Of a stretch of DNA of 64,000 nt, positions 43,007 to 51,843 are shown piece after piece. A program made the translations under genes and the position numbers. Within the stretch, counting starts at the first letter, position 1; each line of letters begins with the position of its first letter. This stretch comes from Solirubrobacter sp963848475 (GTDB lineage Bacteria > Actinomycetota > Thermoleophilia > Solirubrobacterales > Solirubrobacteraceae), in contig CAWKDW010000015.1 in the NCBI GenBank assembly GCA_963848475.1, forward strand, positions 124,001 to 188,000, given 5' to 3'. The notes under the pieces are model-generated. The model was not told the origin of the DNA. It was given only the letters and a program-made list of their open reading frames with translations, and searched no databases.

Positions 43007-43678
43007 GTGTTCGCGAGCTACGAGCACTTCCTCCAGATCGCCGCCCGCTCGCAGTGGGACGAGGCAGCGATCGACCTGAGCGTCGATGCTCGCGCGTGGC
43101 CGTCGGTCGCCGGCGAGCGCTTGACCGAGCTCGTCGCGGGCTTCTGCGTGGGCGAGGCGGGCGTCGCCGCGCATCTCGCGCGCTTCTTCGGTCCGGCGGC
43201 GGACTGCTTCGCCGCGCAGCAGCGCGACGAGGAGCGCCACGCGCGGTTCTTCGCCCGCTATGCCGCGGCGGTCGGCCTCGACGACCCGCGCGCACACTGC
43301 TCCGACGCCTTCCTGGAGCTGTTCGAGGTACGGCTGCCGGAGGCCGCGGCGAGCGCGTCCGGCGAGGCCGTCGGGCTCTACCACATGGTCCTGGAGGGCG
43401 TGGTCTTCACCGCGGGCCAGCTGGCGCTGCTCGACCTCGTCGACGACCGGCTGCCCGGGCTGCGCGAGGGCACCGAGCTGGTGCTGCGCGACGAGCGCTG
43501 GCACGTCGGGTTCGGCGCGCGCTGCCTCGCCGATCTGAACTACGACGAGGCCGCGATCCTCGACGAGGGCGAGCGCGCCGCGGCGCTGTGGGCGCCGCAG
43601 TACGCCGAGCGCGTCGTCGACGGGTTGCGCAGCCGTCTGCGCGCGGTCCGGCGTCAGCAGGCGGCACTGACGCGGTGA
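43007..43678 (+). CDS. Small diiron ferritin-like protein (ribonucleotide reductase R2-like)
   Basis: Protein of 223 residues, much shorter than R2 (about 320-380). All six diiron ligands can be placed: Glu in GFCVGEAGVAAH, Glu and His in RDEERHARFFARY, Glu in VLEGVVFTAGQ, Glu and His in RDERWHVGFGARCL. Such proteins use a di-iron or Mn/Fe centre for oxidation. A role in ribonucleotide reduction is unlikely without a large subunit nearby; an oxidase role with the coupled hydrolase and thioesterase is inferred. Overlaps the next start as GTGA. Confidence 0.72.
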   Translation: MFASYEHFLQIAARSQWDEAAIDLSVDARAWPSVAGERLTELVAGFCVGEAGVAAHLARFFGPAADCFAAQQRDEERHARFFARYAAAVGLDDPRAHCSDAFLELFEVRLPEAAASASGEAVGLYHMVLEGVVFTAGQLALLDLVDDRLPGLREGTELVLRDERWHVGFGARCLADLNYDEAAILDEGERAAALWAPQYAERVVDGLRSRLRAVRRQQAALTR

Positions 43679-44412
43679 AGGTCTTCGACGTCGAGCTCGA
43701 GTGCGAGGAACTCCCGGGCGCGGAGCCCGCGCTCGTCTTCCTGCACGAAGGGCTCGGCTCGGTCGCGCTCTGGCGCGACTTCCCGGCGCGGCTCGCGGAG
43801 GCGACGGGGCGGCGGGCGCTGCTCTACTCGCGGGCCGGTCACGGGCGCTCCGATGTTCCCCCGGTGCCGCGGACACCGCGGTTCATGCACGACGAGGCGC
43901 TCGACGTGCTGCCGGAGCTGCTGCGGGTGGCCGGGATCGAGAACCCGGTGCTCGTCGGGCACAGCGACGGCGGCTCGATCGCGCTGATCCATGCGAGCGC
44001 GCATCCGGTCCGCGGGCTCGTGCTGCTCGCGCCGCACGTGTTCGTCGAGGAGTTGTCGGTCGTGAGCATCGCGGAGGCGCGCGAGACGTACGAGAGCACG
44101 GACCTGCGGGAGCGCATGGGCCGCTACCACCGCGATGCCGACGCGACCTTCCGGCTCTGGAACGACATCTGGCTGGCGCCGGAGTTCCGCTCGTGGAACA
44201 TCGAGGACGTACTCGGGTTCGTGACGGCGCCGGCGCTGCTGATCCAGGGCGAGCACGATCAGTACGGCACGCTGGCGCAGATCGACGCGATCGCGCGTGG
44301 CATCGCCGGCCCGGTATCGCGTGCGATGCTGGACTGCCGCCACGCGCCTCACCTCGAGGCGCCTGAGGACACGCTCGCGGCGGCATCCGCGTTCATCGGA
44401 GGGTTGGCATGA
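43675..44412 (+). CDS. Alpha/beta hydrolase
   Basis: Protein of 245 residues. Oxyanion region FLHEGLGSVALWRDFP, nucleophile Ser in LVGHSDGGSIAL, acid Asp in IQGEHDQYG and His in CRHAPHLEAPE. Esterase, thioesterase or meta-cleavage hydrolase type. Coupled on both sides (GTGA upstream, ATGA downstream) to the diiron protein and a hotdog thioesterase. Confidence 0.87.
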   Translation: MKVFDVELECEELPGAEPALVFLHEGLGSVALWRDFPARLAEATGRRALLYSRAGHGRSDVPPVPRTPRFMHDEALDVLPELLRVAGIENPVLVGHSDGGSIALIHASAHPVRGLVLLAPHVFVEELSVVSIAEARETYESTDLRERMGRYHRDADATFRLWNDIWLAPEFRSWNIEDVLGFVTAPALLIQGEHDQYGTLAQIDAIARGIAGPVSRAMLDCRHAPHLEAPEDTLAAASAFIGGLA

Positions 44413-44837
44413 AGATCCGCCTGGAGGACTCCTTCGTCCTCCCGTTCGAGCGCAGCTTCGACGCGCATTACGGCCTCGAGCATCTGAGCGCGGGGGAGGG
44501 GGAAGCGCGTGGACGGGTCGCCGTGACGGCCGCCCATCTCGGCGCGAGCGGGACCGTGCAGAGCGGCGTGTACGCGGCCATCGCCGAGTCGCTGGCGTCG
44601 GCGGGGACCGCCGTCGAGGTCGTCCCCGGCGGGCTCGTCCCGTCCGGGCTGAGCAACGCCACCTACGTCGTCGGGGACGCACGCGACGGTGCGCTGGAGG
44701 CGGTCGCCAGCTGCCGCTCGCGCGGCGCGCTGGAGTGGATCTGGGACGTCGAGATCGGCCCGCCGGGCGGCGCTCCCGCGGCGTTCGCGACGGTTGCGAT
44801 CGCGGTCCGCCCCCTTCGCCCGCAAAATGACGTTTGA
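44409..44837 (+). CDS. Hotdog-fold (PaaI-like) thioesterase
   Basis: Protein of 142 residues with the PaaI-type hotdog: VAVTAAHLGASGTVQSG then VYAAIAESLASAGTAVE as the central helix, and WDVEIGPPGG. The usual His-Gly-Gly start of the helix is Val-Gln-Ser-Gly, so the active site differs from standard PaaI. Likely hydrolyses an acyl- or aryl-CoA made in the same pathway. Confidence 0.78.
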   Translation: MKIRLEDSFVLPFERSFDAHYGLEHLSAGEGEARGRVAVTAAHLGASGTVQSGVYAAIAESLASAGTAVEVVPGGLVPSGLSNATYVVGDARDGALEAVASCRSRGALEWIWDVEIGPPGGAPAAFATVAIAVRPLRPQNDV

Positions 44838-45268
44838 ACCGGCGATCGACGGGTAGCGGCGCCTTCGTGCCCCATTTCGCGTGGTCCTTCAGTGCTGCGC
44901 GCGAAACTCCGATGCTGGCCCGCCGCGCAGTCCTCGACTGGGCCGGGGCTCACGTGGACGATCGCGCGGTGCTGAGCGACATCGCCCTGGCGATCACCGA
45001 GGCGACGACCAACGTCGTCCTGCACGCCTACCGCGACCGCGAGGAGCCGGGCAAGGTCATCGTCGTGGCCGAACGCTACGACGACCACGTCTGTCTCTAC
45101 GTCCGCGACGAGGGCACCGGCCTCGCGCCGCGCGTCGACAGCCCCGGCCTCGGCCTCGGCCTCGGACTGATCGCCCAGGTCGCCGACTCGGCCGACGTCC
45201 GCGCGCCGGAGACCGGCGGCACGGAAGTGGTCATGCGCTTCAACCTCGCGCGCGCCGTAGCTTCGTAG
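44834..45268 (+). CDS. Anti-sigma regulatory factor (RsbW-type ATP-binding kinase)
   Basis: GHKL-type kinase of up to 144 residues: N-box LAITEATTNVVLHAYRD, G-boxes VRDEGTGLAPR and GLGLGLGLIAQVAD. Such proteins bind sigma factors or phosphorylate STAS antagonists. A STAS gene lies at 52936, not adjacent. The TTG at 44834 overlaps the previous stop (TTGA); GTG at 44867 is a credible alternative start. Confidence 0.85.
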   Translation: MNRRSTGSGAFVPHFAWSFSAARETPMLARRAVLDWAGAHVDDRAVLSDIALAITEATTNVVLHAYRDREEPGKVIVVAERYDDHVCLYVRDEGTGLAPRVDSPGLGLGLGLIAQVADSADVRAPETGGTEVVMRFNLARAVAS

Positions 45269-45271
45269 GCT
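45266..45271 (+). promoter_or_regulatory. -10 box for leaderless lipoate-ligase-like gene
   Basis: TAGGCT begins on the stop codon of the anti-sigma gene and ends 7 bases before the GTG at 45279. Confidence 0.5.
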
Positions 45272-45278
45272 TTCTCAC

Positions 45279-46007
45279 GTGCAACTGGTGCGATCCGGGC
45301 CCGTTGGTTCGGCCGCCCTCGAGCTCGCGGTCTCGCATGCGCTGCTGACGCGCGTGGCCGCGGGCGAGCTGCCGTCGACCCTGCGCGTCTACCGGCCAGC
45401 TCCCGCCGTCGCCTTCGGCAAGCTCGACACGCTGCGCCGCGGCTACGCGGACGCGGTGGCCGCCGCCCGCGCGCACGCCTATGAGCCCGTGCTGCGGCTG
45501 CCCGGCGGGCACGCCGCCGCCTACCACACGCAGTCGCTCGCGCTCGACGTCGTCTACGCGCTCGAGGACGCGGTCATCGGCACCCACGACCGCTTCCGCG
45601 AAGAGGGCGCACGGCTCGCCGGCGCACTCGCGACCCTCGGCGTCGACGCCCGCGTCGGCGAGGTCCCGGGCGAGTACTGCCCGGGCGCCTACAGCGTCAA
45701 CGCGCGCGGCGAGGTCAAGCTGATCGGCACCGCCCAGCGCCTGGTCCGCGGCGGCGCGCTGCTCGGCGCCTCGATCGTCGTCGGCGACGGCCCGGGCATC
45801 CGCGCCGTCCTCACCGACGTCTACGCCGCGCTCGAGTTCCCCTGGACCGCCGGCACCGCCGGCGCCGTCGACGAGGAGGTCCCCGGCCTCACGGTCGACG
45901 ACGTCGAACGAGCCGTCGTCGCCTCCTTCGACGACCTCGAGCCGGCGACGCTGGGCGAGGAGACCCTCGCCCTCGCACACCGGCTCGAGCCACGCCGCCG
46001 AACCTAA
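45279..46007 (+). CDS. Lipoate-protein ligase / octanoyltransferase family protein (LplA/LipM-like)
   Basis: Protein of 242 residues of the BPL_LplA_LipB fold. Motifs: PAVAFGKLDTLRRGY, LRLPGGHAAAYHTQSLALD (RRxxGG-like loop), VPGEYCPGAYSVNARGEVK and the Lys in KLIGTAQRLVRGGALLGASI. The Cys in EYCPG recalls the catalytic Cys of LipM. Attaches or transfers lipoyl or octanoyl groups to carrier domains; which of the two is not clear. Confidence 0.83.
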   Translation: MQLVRSGPVGSAALELAVSHALLTRVAAGELPSTLRVYRPAPAVAFGKLDTLRRGYADAVAAARAHAYEPVLRLPGGHAAAYHTQSLALDVVYALEDAVIGTHDRFREEGARLAGALATLGVDARVGEVPGEYCPGAYSVNARGEVKLIGTAQRLVRGGALLGASIVVGDGPGIRAVLTDVYAALEFPWTAGTAGAVDEEVPGLTVDDVERAVVASFDDLEPATLGEETLALAHRLEPRRRT

Positions 46008-46023
46008 AGGTCAGACCTTTAGG
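46003..46023. terminator. Palindrome between convergent genes that supplies both stop codons
   Basis: CCTAAAGGT (46003-46011) and ACCTTTAGG (46015-46023) are exact complements around CAG. The TAA of the plus-strand gene (46005-46007) and the TAA of the minus-strand gene (46019-46021) both lie in the arms. Probably a short bidirectional terminator. Confidence 0.5.
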
Positions 46024-46498
46024 ATCGGGCGGCGGTGTCGTGGGCGTGATCCTGTGCCGTCGACTTGAGCTCCTCGGCCTGCTCGCGGCCGCTCTCCTGC
46101 GCGGTGGCCGCGGCGTCCTGGGCAACCTGCTTGCCGCGCTCGAGCGCCTCCTGGCCAGTGTCCTTCGCGCGCTCGACGACCTCGTCGGAGATCGAGCCGA
46201 GCTTCTGGTCCTCGACGCGCGTGGAGGGGATCAGCATGCCGGCGAGGAAGCCGACCGCGATCGCTCCGACGGCAAGCCCGAGGGGGTTCTCCTCGGCCAC
46301 GCTCCTGGCCCGGCGCGCCTGCTGCTTGACGTCGCCGCTGTCGGGCGTCGCGCCCACGACGCGGTCCTTGACGCCGACCACGCGGTCCTTGGTCCGTGCC
46401 TTGACGTCGGTCTTGTAGCCGAGCGCGTCGACGGTCTCGCCCATCTCGGCGCGGGTCTGCTCGATCTCGGCGCGGATCACGTCCGGGTTTTCGCCCAT
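46019..46498 (-). CDS. DUF3618 membrane protein
   Basis: Protein of 159 residues. N-terminal DUF3618 region (DVIRAEIEQTRAEMGETVDA), one membrane segment (LGLAVGAIAVGFLAGMLIP at ~82-100) and a long C-terminal amphipathic helix rich in Lys, Glu and Gln (VAQDAAATAQESGREQAEEL). Such proteins are small inner-membrane proteins common in Actinobacteria, linked to stress-type operons with holin-like proteins. Overlaps the upstream gene by 22 bases. Confidence 0.8.
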   Translation of the reverse strand: MGENPDVIRAEIEQTRAEMGETVDALGYKTDVKARTKDRVVGVKDRVVGATPDSGDVKQQARRARSVAEENPLGLAVGAIAVGFLAGMLIPSTRVEDQKLGSISDEVVERAKDTGQEALERGKQVAQDAAATAQESGREQAEELKSTAQDHAHDTAARS

Positions 46499-46878
46499 TG
46501 GATGTCCTCCTTCACGGTTTCGACGGTCTGAGGTACTGGGGGTGTGGCCGACTGCAGCGCCGCCTTGCCCGAGACGGCGAGCGCGGCGGCGATGGCGAAC
46601 CACAGGAGCGTCACGATCAGCGCGGCGAGCCACAGGGCCAGGAAGCTGTCGAGCGCGATGATCAGCACCGCGGTCAGCGCGCCGAGCCCGAGCAGCGCGG
46701 TGACGCCCGCTCCGGCCAGCATGCCGGCGCCCTTCCCGGCCAGCTTGCCCTTCTCGGTGACCTCGGCCTGCGCCAGCTGGATCTCCTGGCGCACGAGCGT
46801 CGAGGTCTGGCTCGCGAGGTCCTTGACGAGCTCGCCGATGCCACGCTCGCGGGCGTCGACGGGGTCGTGGGTGGCCAT
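46477..46878 (-). CDS. Phage-holin-3_6-like (DUF1469-type) membrane protein
   Basis: Protein of 133 residues. N-terminal amphipathic helix (GELVKDLASQTSTLVRQEIQ ; LAQAEVTEKGKLAGKG), then two membrane segments (~55-78 and ~82-105). This is the chromosomal holin-like family that accompanies DUF3618 genes; it is not evidence of a prophage. Middle gene of a three-gene operon. Confidence 0.82.
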   Translation of the reverse strand: MATHDPVDARERGIGELVKDLASQTSTLVRQEIQLAQAEVTEKGKLAGKGAGMLAGAGVTALLGLGALTAVLIIALDSFLALWLAALIVTLLWFAIAAALAVSGKAALQSATPPVPQTVETVKEDIQWAKTRT

Positions 46879-46881
46879 GAC

Positions 46882-47493
46882 CTAGGCGCCCCGCGCTTCG
46901 CCGTCGGTATAGAGGCCGGTCCCCGGGGCCTGCGGCGGCAGATCTGGCGTCGGGGTGTCGGGGAGGCCTGTGGCGGGGCGGGCGAAGCCGGGTCCGCTGT
47001 TGTAGTCGGCGGTCTCCACGGGACGCGGGGTCGTCGTCGACCGGGTCGTGAGGCTGCGCGTGCCGTTGCTCGACGGCGCCTGCTCATACCGGCGCGAGCT
47101 CGACGCCTTCAGGAAGCGGGAAGCGGCGAAGCCGATCGCGACACCACCGGCGATGACCGCCCACGGCTGCCGGCGTCCGAAGTCCTCGAGGTCGCGCAGG
47201 ATCGTGTCCCCGTCGGTCCGCTTGAGGTAGTCGCCAAGCGACTCCGCGCGCTCGGCGGCCTGCTCGGCGAGCTTCGCCGGCTGGTCCTTGCCCTGGCGGC
47301 GAAGCTCCTCGCCGACGCTGCGGATGTCGGACGCCGTGGAGCCGACGCGTTCGCCGGCCTCGGTCGAGCGCTGGTCGACCTGATCGCGCACGCTGCGCTT
47401 GGCCTGCTCAGCACCCTCCTGGGCTTTCTCTTTCGCTTGCTCGCTGGTGGAGCTTGGGCCATTGGCCGTGGTGGTTCCGCCGAAGCTGTTCAT
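46882..47493 (-). CDS. Stress-type membrane protein with amphipathic helix (unknown function)
   Basis: Protein of 203 residues, no named family. N-terminal half is an Ala/Glu/Lys/Arg-rich helix with LEA-like character (AKEKAQEGAEQAKRSVRDQV), then a short membrane segment (PWAVIAGGVAIGFAASRFL at ~112-130) and a disordered, Pro/Thr-rich tail. ATG at 47493 chosen with AGGAG upstream; a TTG at 47526 is the alternative. First gene of the operon with the holin-like and DUF3618 genes; envelope support is the likely role. Confidence 0.65.
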   Translation of the reverse strand: MNSFGGTTTANGPSSTSEQAKEKAQEGAEQAKRSVRDQVDQRSTEAGERVGSTASDIRSVGEELRRQGKDQPAKLAEQAAERAESLGDYLKRTDGDTILRDLEDFGRRQPWAVIAGGVAIGFAASRFLKASSSRRYEQAPSSNGTRSLTTRSTTTPRPVETADYNSGPGFARPATGLPDTPTPDLPPQAPGTGLYTDGEARGA

Positions 47494-47611
47494 GGCGGCG
47501 AGGCTCTCCTCGGCCCATCCGTTCAAGCGTCGCTGGTGCGAGATGTGACCGGTTACACGGCCATGAAACGGACCTCAGTCAACCCAAATTGCGCCTACAG
47601 GGTCGGACGCT

Positions 47612-49028
47612 TCAGGAATCGAAGCCGAGGCCTAGGCGGTCGAGGAGGCGCAGCCAGGGTCCGCGGCGGCCGGCGTTGCGGTCGGCGGCGGCGAGCCGGT
47701 TGCGGGTGTACTGGATGACCGCCCAGCGCAGCGGGTTCCGGGGGGAAGGGGACGGGCTTGGAGCGCACGTAGCGCAGGCGCGTGGCCTCGGTGTCGCGGC
47801 CGTCGAGCAGGTCGAGGGCGACGCGGCCGCCGAAGCGGGCGGCGGCGACGCCGAGGCCGGTGTAGCCGGTGGCGTAGGCGACGCGGCCGCCGAACGCGGT
47901 GCCGAAGAAGACCGAGAAGCGCGACGAGGTGTCGATCGCGCCGCCCCAGCGGTGGGTGAAGCGCACGCCCTCCAGCTGCGGGAAGGTGTGGAAGAAGTGC
48001 TGCGAGAGCGTGGCGAAGGTCGGGTCGTGCTCGTCGTGGCGCGGGCCGACCGGGCCGCCGTAACGGTAGACGGCGTCCCAGCCGCCGTAGAGGATCCGGT
48101 TGTCGGCCGTCAGGCGGTAGTAGTGGAACTGGTTGCCGCCGTCGCCGATGCCCTGCCGGTGCTTCCAGCCGATCGAGTCGAGCTGGGCGGCTGCGAGCGG
48201 TTCGGAGACGAGCACGTAGTCGTAGACCGGCACGACGTAGTGCGAGACCGAGCGCAGCAGCGGCGGATACGCGCTCGTCGCGAGCAGGAGGCCGCGGGCG
48301 CGAACGCGGCCGGCGGCGGTCAGCGCCTCCACCACCGCGCCGGCGTCGCGCAGGTCGTGCACGGCCGAGTGCTCGAAGACCCGCACCCCGGCGCGGATCG
48401 CGGCGTCGCGCAGCCCGGAGGCGAGCTTGCCAGGGTCCAGGATGCCTGCGCCGGTGTGGTCCCAGACGCCGCCGAGGTAGGTGGGGGACGCGATTTCGGC
48501 GCGCATCGCCGCGCCGTCGAGCACGGTCACCTCGTGACCGAAGCGCTCCAGCGACTCACGCTCCTCCTCGATCCATGGCTGCTGGTAGGCGTCGGTCAGG
48601 GCGAGCAGTTCCCCGGTGGGCTCGAAGTCGCAGTCGATGCCGTGGCGCTCGAGGTCGGCCCGCAGGCCGGCGAAGTTCTCCAGGCCGAGCCGTTCGAGCA
48701 CCTCCATCTCGTCCGCGAAGCGCGCCAGCCCGTTCTCGATCCCGTGCGTGAGCGAGGCGACCGCGAAGCCGCCGTTGCGGCCGCTGGCGCCGAAGCCCGC
48801 GGTCTCGGCCTCGAGCACGACGACGTCGCGCGACGGGTCGTCGGCCTTCGCGTGCAGCGCCGCCCAGAGCCCGGTGAACCCGCCGCCGACGATGCAGAGG
48901 TCGGCGTCGACGACGCCCATCAGCGCGGCGGTGGCCTGGCGCGGGCGGGTGAGCCAGAACGAGCCCGGCTCGGCGTCCGCATAGGCAGCGCGGTGAGCGG
49001 CGGTCGGTGAGGTGGTCGGCCAGGGCAC
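47612..49028 (-). CDS. FAD-dependent amine/amino-acid oxidase (DAO family, frameshifted)
   Basis: About 471 residues. FAD motif DADLCIVGGGFTGLWAALHA, FGASGRNGGFAVASLTHG, and C-terminal YATGYTGLGVAAARFGGRVA. These are signatures of the glycine/D-amino-acid and gamma-glutamylputrescine oxidase group. An extra base near 47738 alters the C-terminus; removing it gives PEPLRWAVIQYTRNRLA and a stop at 47612. GTG start, 3 bases after the amidase stop, so the two are an operon, perhaps for an amide or amine substrate. Confidence 0.84.
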
Positions 49029-49031
49029 GAG

Positions 49032-50406
49032 CTACAGCTCCGGACGGCGCGCCGCGAGCCCGCTCGACTCGGTGAACGCGTGCGCGAGCCGCAGCAGCCC
49101 GGCTTCGTCGCGGTAGCGGCCGACGAGCTGGAGCCCGATCGGAAGTCCGTCGTCGGTGAAGCCCGCCGGGACGGCGATCGAAGGATGCGAGGTGACGGTG
49201 ATCCGCGAGCAGGACCGGAACCACTCGAGGTAGCTGCCCATCCTGACCCCGGCGATCGAGCGCGGGAACTCCTCCTCGACCGAGAACGGCGCCACCTGGC
49301 TCACGGGTGCCGCGAACGCGTCGTAGCGCTCGAGGAACTCGCGCATCCGCGTGAACAGCTCGCCGCGCAGCGCCAGCGCCGCGGAGATCCGCTCGGGCGT
49401 CAGCGAGAGCCCGAAGCGGATGTTCTCGGCCAGCGCCGGCTTGACCTTGTGGACGATCTCGCGGAACGCGCCGGCGAACGTCACGCCGCGCAGGACCTCG
49501 AAGCACTCGTCGGCGCCCGCGAAGTCCGGCTCGGCGTCCTCGACGATGCAGCCGAGCGCCTCCAGCTTCGCGCGCGCCGTCTCGAGCACCGTGGTCACCT
49601 CGGGGTCGACGGGGAGGCCGCCCACGTGGCGGCTCCAGGCGATCCGAAGCCCCTTCGGGTCGCAGTCGCAAGTCGGGCATGGGGAACGGCTCGGGGATCG
49701 AGAGCGGGTCGCGCGGGTCCGGCCCGGCGAGCGCCGAGAACAGGAGCGCGGCGTCGCGGGGTGTGCGCGCGATCGGCCCGAGCACGGGCAGCGGGTTCCA
49801 GGGATCGCCAGGCCCGGCGTCCGGAATCCGGCCGGGGGAGGGGCGCAGGCCGACGAGATTGCAGAACGCGGCGGGGTTGCGGACGCTGGCGCCGAGATCG
49901 GAACCGTCGGCGAACGGCAGCATCCCGGCCGCCACCGCGGCCGCGGCGCCGCCGCTGGAGCCGCCAGGCGTGCGCGAGAGGTCGTACGGGTTGCGGGTCG
50001 CGCCGAAGACGGCGTTGAAGGTCTGCGAGCCCGCGCCGAACTCGGGCGTGTTCGTCTTGCCGATCACGAGCGCACCCGCCGCGCGCAGTCGCTCGACGAC
50101 GAGCGAGTCGTGCTCCGGGATGTTCTCGGCGAACAGCGGCGAGCCGTACGTCGTCCGCATCCCGGCCGTCTCCTCGAGGTCCTTGACCGCGACCGGGAGC
50201 CCGTGCAGGATGCCGCGCGGCTCCGGGGCGGCGTCCGCCGCGTCCGCGGCCTGCAGCGCGAGCTCGGGCTCCAGCAGCGTGACGATCGCGTTGACGCGCG
50301 GGTTGACGGCGGCGATCCGCTCCAGCTGTGCCTCCATCAGCTCGCGCGCGGAGAACTCACGGGCGCGGAGGCCCGCGGCGAGCTCCGTCGCGGTGCGGCC
50401 CCACAC
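49032..50406 (-). CDS. Amidase (amidase-signature family, frameshifted)
   Basis: About 457 residues. Ser-Ser-Lys triad: Lys in GLPVAVKDLEETAG, cis-Ser in SRTPGGSSGGAAAA and nucleophile Ser in ADGSDLGASVRNPAAF. C-terminal SIAVPAGFTDDGLPIGLQLV is also typical. Hydrolyses an amide to acid and ammonia; substrate unknown. An extra C near 49668 breaks the frame; removing it gives PDLRCDPKGLRIAWSRHVGG. GTG start 7 bases after TAGAGT, leaderless, divergent from the thioesterase. Confidence 0.85.
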
Positions 50407-50413
50407 GCCGCGG

Positions 50414-50419
50414 ACTCTA
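50414..50419 (-). promoter_or_regulatory. -10 box of the leaderless amidase gene (divergent pair)
   Basis: TAGAGT on the minus strand ends 7 bases before the GTG at 50406. One base separates it from the plus-strand box. Confidence 0.5.
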
Positions 50420-50420
50420 C

Positions 50421-50426
50421 TAGCGT
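50421..50426 (+). promoter_or_regulatory. -10 box of the leaderless thioesterase gene (divergent pair)
   Basis: TAGCGT ends 8 bases before the GTG at 50435. Confidence 0.5.
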
Positions 50427-50434
50427 GCCGTCGC

Positions 50435-50851
50435 GTGCCCGACTTCGTCCACGAGCTGCGCGTGCGCTACGGCGAGTGCGATCCGCAGGGGATCGTGTTC
50501 AACGCCAACTACCTGGCCTACTTCGACCACACCGTCACCGAGCTGTGGCGCGCGAGCGACATCGGCAGCTGGGACGAGATGGTCGAGCGCGGCCTCGACG
50601 TCGTCGTCGGTGAGGCGAACATCCGCTTCCGCGCACCGGCGCGCTTTGACGACGTGATCGCGATCCACGCGCGGGTCGCCAAGCTCGGGACGACGAGCGC
50701 GACGCTCGAGCTCGAGATCCACCGCGACGGCGAGCTGCTGATCGAGGGCTGGCTGCGGCAGGTCTTCGTCGACGCGAAGAGCTTCAAGAAGGTTGAGATC
50801 CCGGGCTGGGTGCGCGAGGCGCTCGGCGTCTACGCCGCCGCGGCGGACTGA
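50435..50851 (+). CDS. Acyl-CoA thioesterase (YbgC/4-hydroxybenzoyl-CoA thioesterase type)
   Basis: Hotdog protein of 138 residues with the 4HBT signature VRYGECDPQGIVFNANYLAY, including the catalytic Asp, then the central helix FDHTVTELWRASDIG and FVDAKSFKKVEIP. Hydrolyses acyl- or aryl-CoA thioesters. GTG start is decided by the -10 box. Confidence 0.87.
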   Translation: MPDFVHELRVRYGECDPQGIVFNANYLAYFDHTVTELWRASDIGSWDEMVERGLDVVVGEANIRFRAPARFDDVIAIHARVAKLGTTSATLELEIHRDGELLIEGWLRQVFVDAKSFKKVEIPGWVREALGVYAAAAD

Positions 50852-50930
50852 CGCAGCGCCCGCGGCGCGGCGACGAGCGAGATCCGCGTGCAGTGCCCGG
50901 GTAGATCTGCGGCCGTGGGTTGAGGCCGAT

Positions 50931-51779
50931 TCAGCGGAGCTTGCGAATGATGAAGAACAGCACGGCGGCGATCGCGACGCCGGCGGCGATGCCACCGCGC
51001 CGCGACTTCACGGTCTCGATCGCGCCCCCGCTCGGCGGCTCATGGGCGGGCGGCGGGGCGAACGGAGGCGCGAAATCGGGGCGCGGAGGGGTGCCGGGCG
51101 CGGGCGCCGAAGGGTCCGGGACGAGCACGGGCGCGTCGGCCTCGGACGCGAGCGCATCGGGCGCGGCGGCGCCGGCCGCAAGGATCTCGCCCGCGGCGGA
51201 GGGAGCGGCGACACCCGACTCCGGCTCGGGCTCAAGCGCGGTCGGCGGCTCGGGAATGTCCGCGGCCTCGATCTCGGCCGGCGACGGCGGCTCCGCGGGC
51301 AGCGGAGCGAGCTCGACCACGGGCTCCTCCTCGGCGGCGACCTCGCTCCACGTCGCGGGCTCCTCGCTCTCGCGCCATGGCGGGATCACGACCGGCGGGA
51401 CGTCGTCTTCGCGAGCCGGCTCCTCGCCTTCCGGCAGGCCGCTTCCGGCCTCGGAGTAGCCGAGCCCGTAGTGCTCGTAGAGCCGGCGCTCCTCGGACTG
51501 ATCGATCCGCGCCTCCGAGCCGATGCCCGGCGCGTTGCGGATCTGGTCCGCGGAGTGCGCGACGCGGATCGTCGAGGCCTCGACCGCGGCGTTCGCCAGC
51601 GGGACGAAACGGTCCTCGTGGCCAACGACTGCGACGAGCACCCATTCGGGCCGCCCGGTCTCGCGGTCGAGGTAGATCTCACGAACACCGCCCAGCCGTT
51701 CCCCGTCGGAGTCGAGGACATCACGACCGGGCCATTCGCCGTAGTCCCCGAACTGGGACTGAGAGGGAAGCTGAGCCAT
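50931..51779 (-). CDS. PRC-barrel domain protein with C-terminal membrane anchor
   Basis: Protein of 282 residues. N-terminal PRC-barrel (~15-80: GRDVLDSDGERLGGVREIYL ; VLVAVVGHEDRFVPLANAAV), a charged segment, a long acidic Pro/Ala/Glu-rich linker (~120-255) and a single membrane segment at the C-terminus (GIAAGVAIAAVLFFIIRKL). PRC-barrel proteins bind partners in ribosome or membrane processes; here the layout suggests a membrane-tethered barrel facing the cytoplasm. Function unknown. Confidence 0.8.
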   Translation of the reverse strand: MAQLPSQSQFGDYGEWPGRDVLDSDGERLGGVREIYLDRETGRPEWVLVAVVGHEDRFVPLANAAVEASTIRVAHSADQIRNAPGIGSEARIDQSEERRLYEHYGLGYSEAGSGLPEGEEPAREDDVPPVVIPPWRESEEPATWSEVAAEEEPVVELAPLPAEPPSPAEIEAADIPEPPTALEPEPESGVAAPSAAGEILAAGAAAPDALASEADAPVLVPDPSAPAPGTPPRPDFAPPFAPPPAHEPPSGGAIETVKSRRGGIAAGVAIAAVLFFIIRKLR

Positions 51780-51843
51780 AAGAGAGAACTTGCCCGTTGG
51801 GGGGTCGATAAAACCGTCAGGTCAGATAGCGTGCGGCCGGAGC

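Noticed and set aside
46477..46878. Prophage remnant suggested by a holin-like protein
   Set aside because: This holin family is a normal chromosomal partner of DUF3618 genes; no other phage genes are present.
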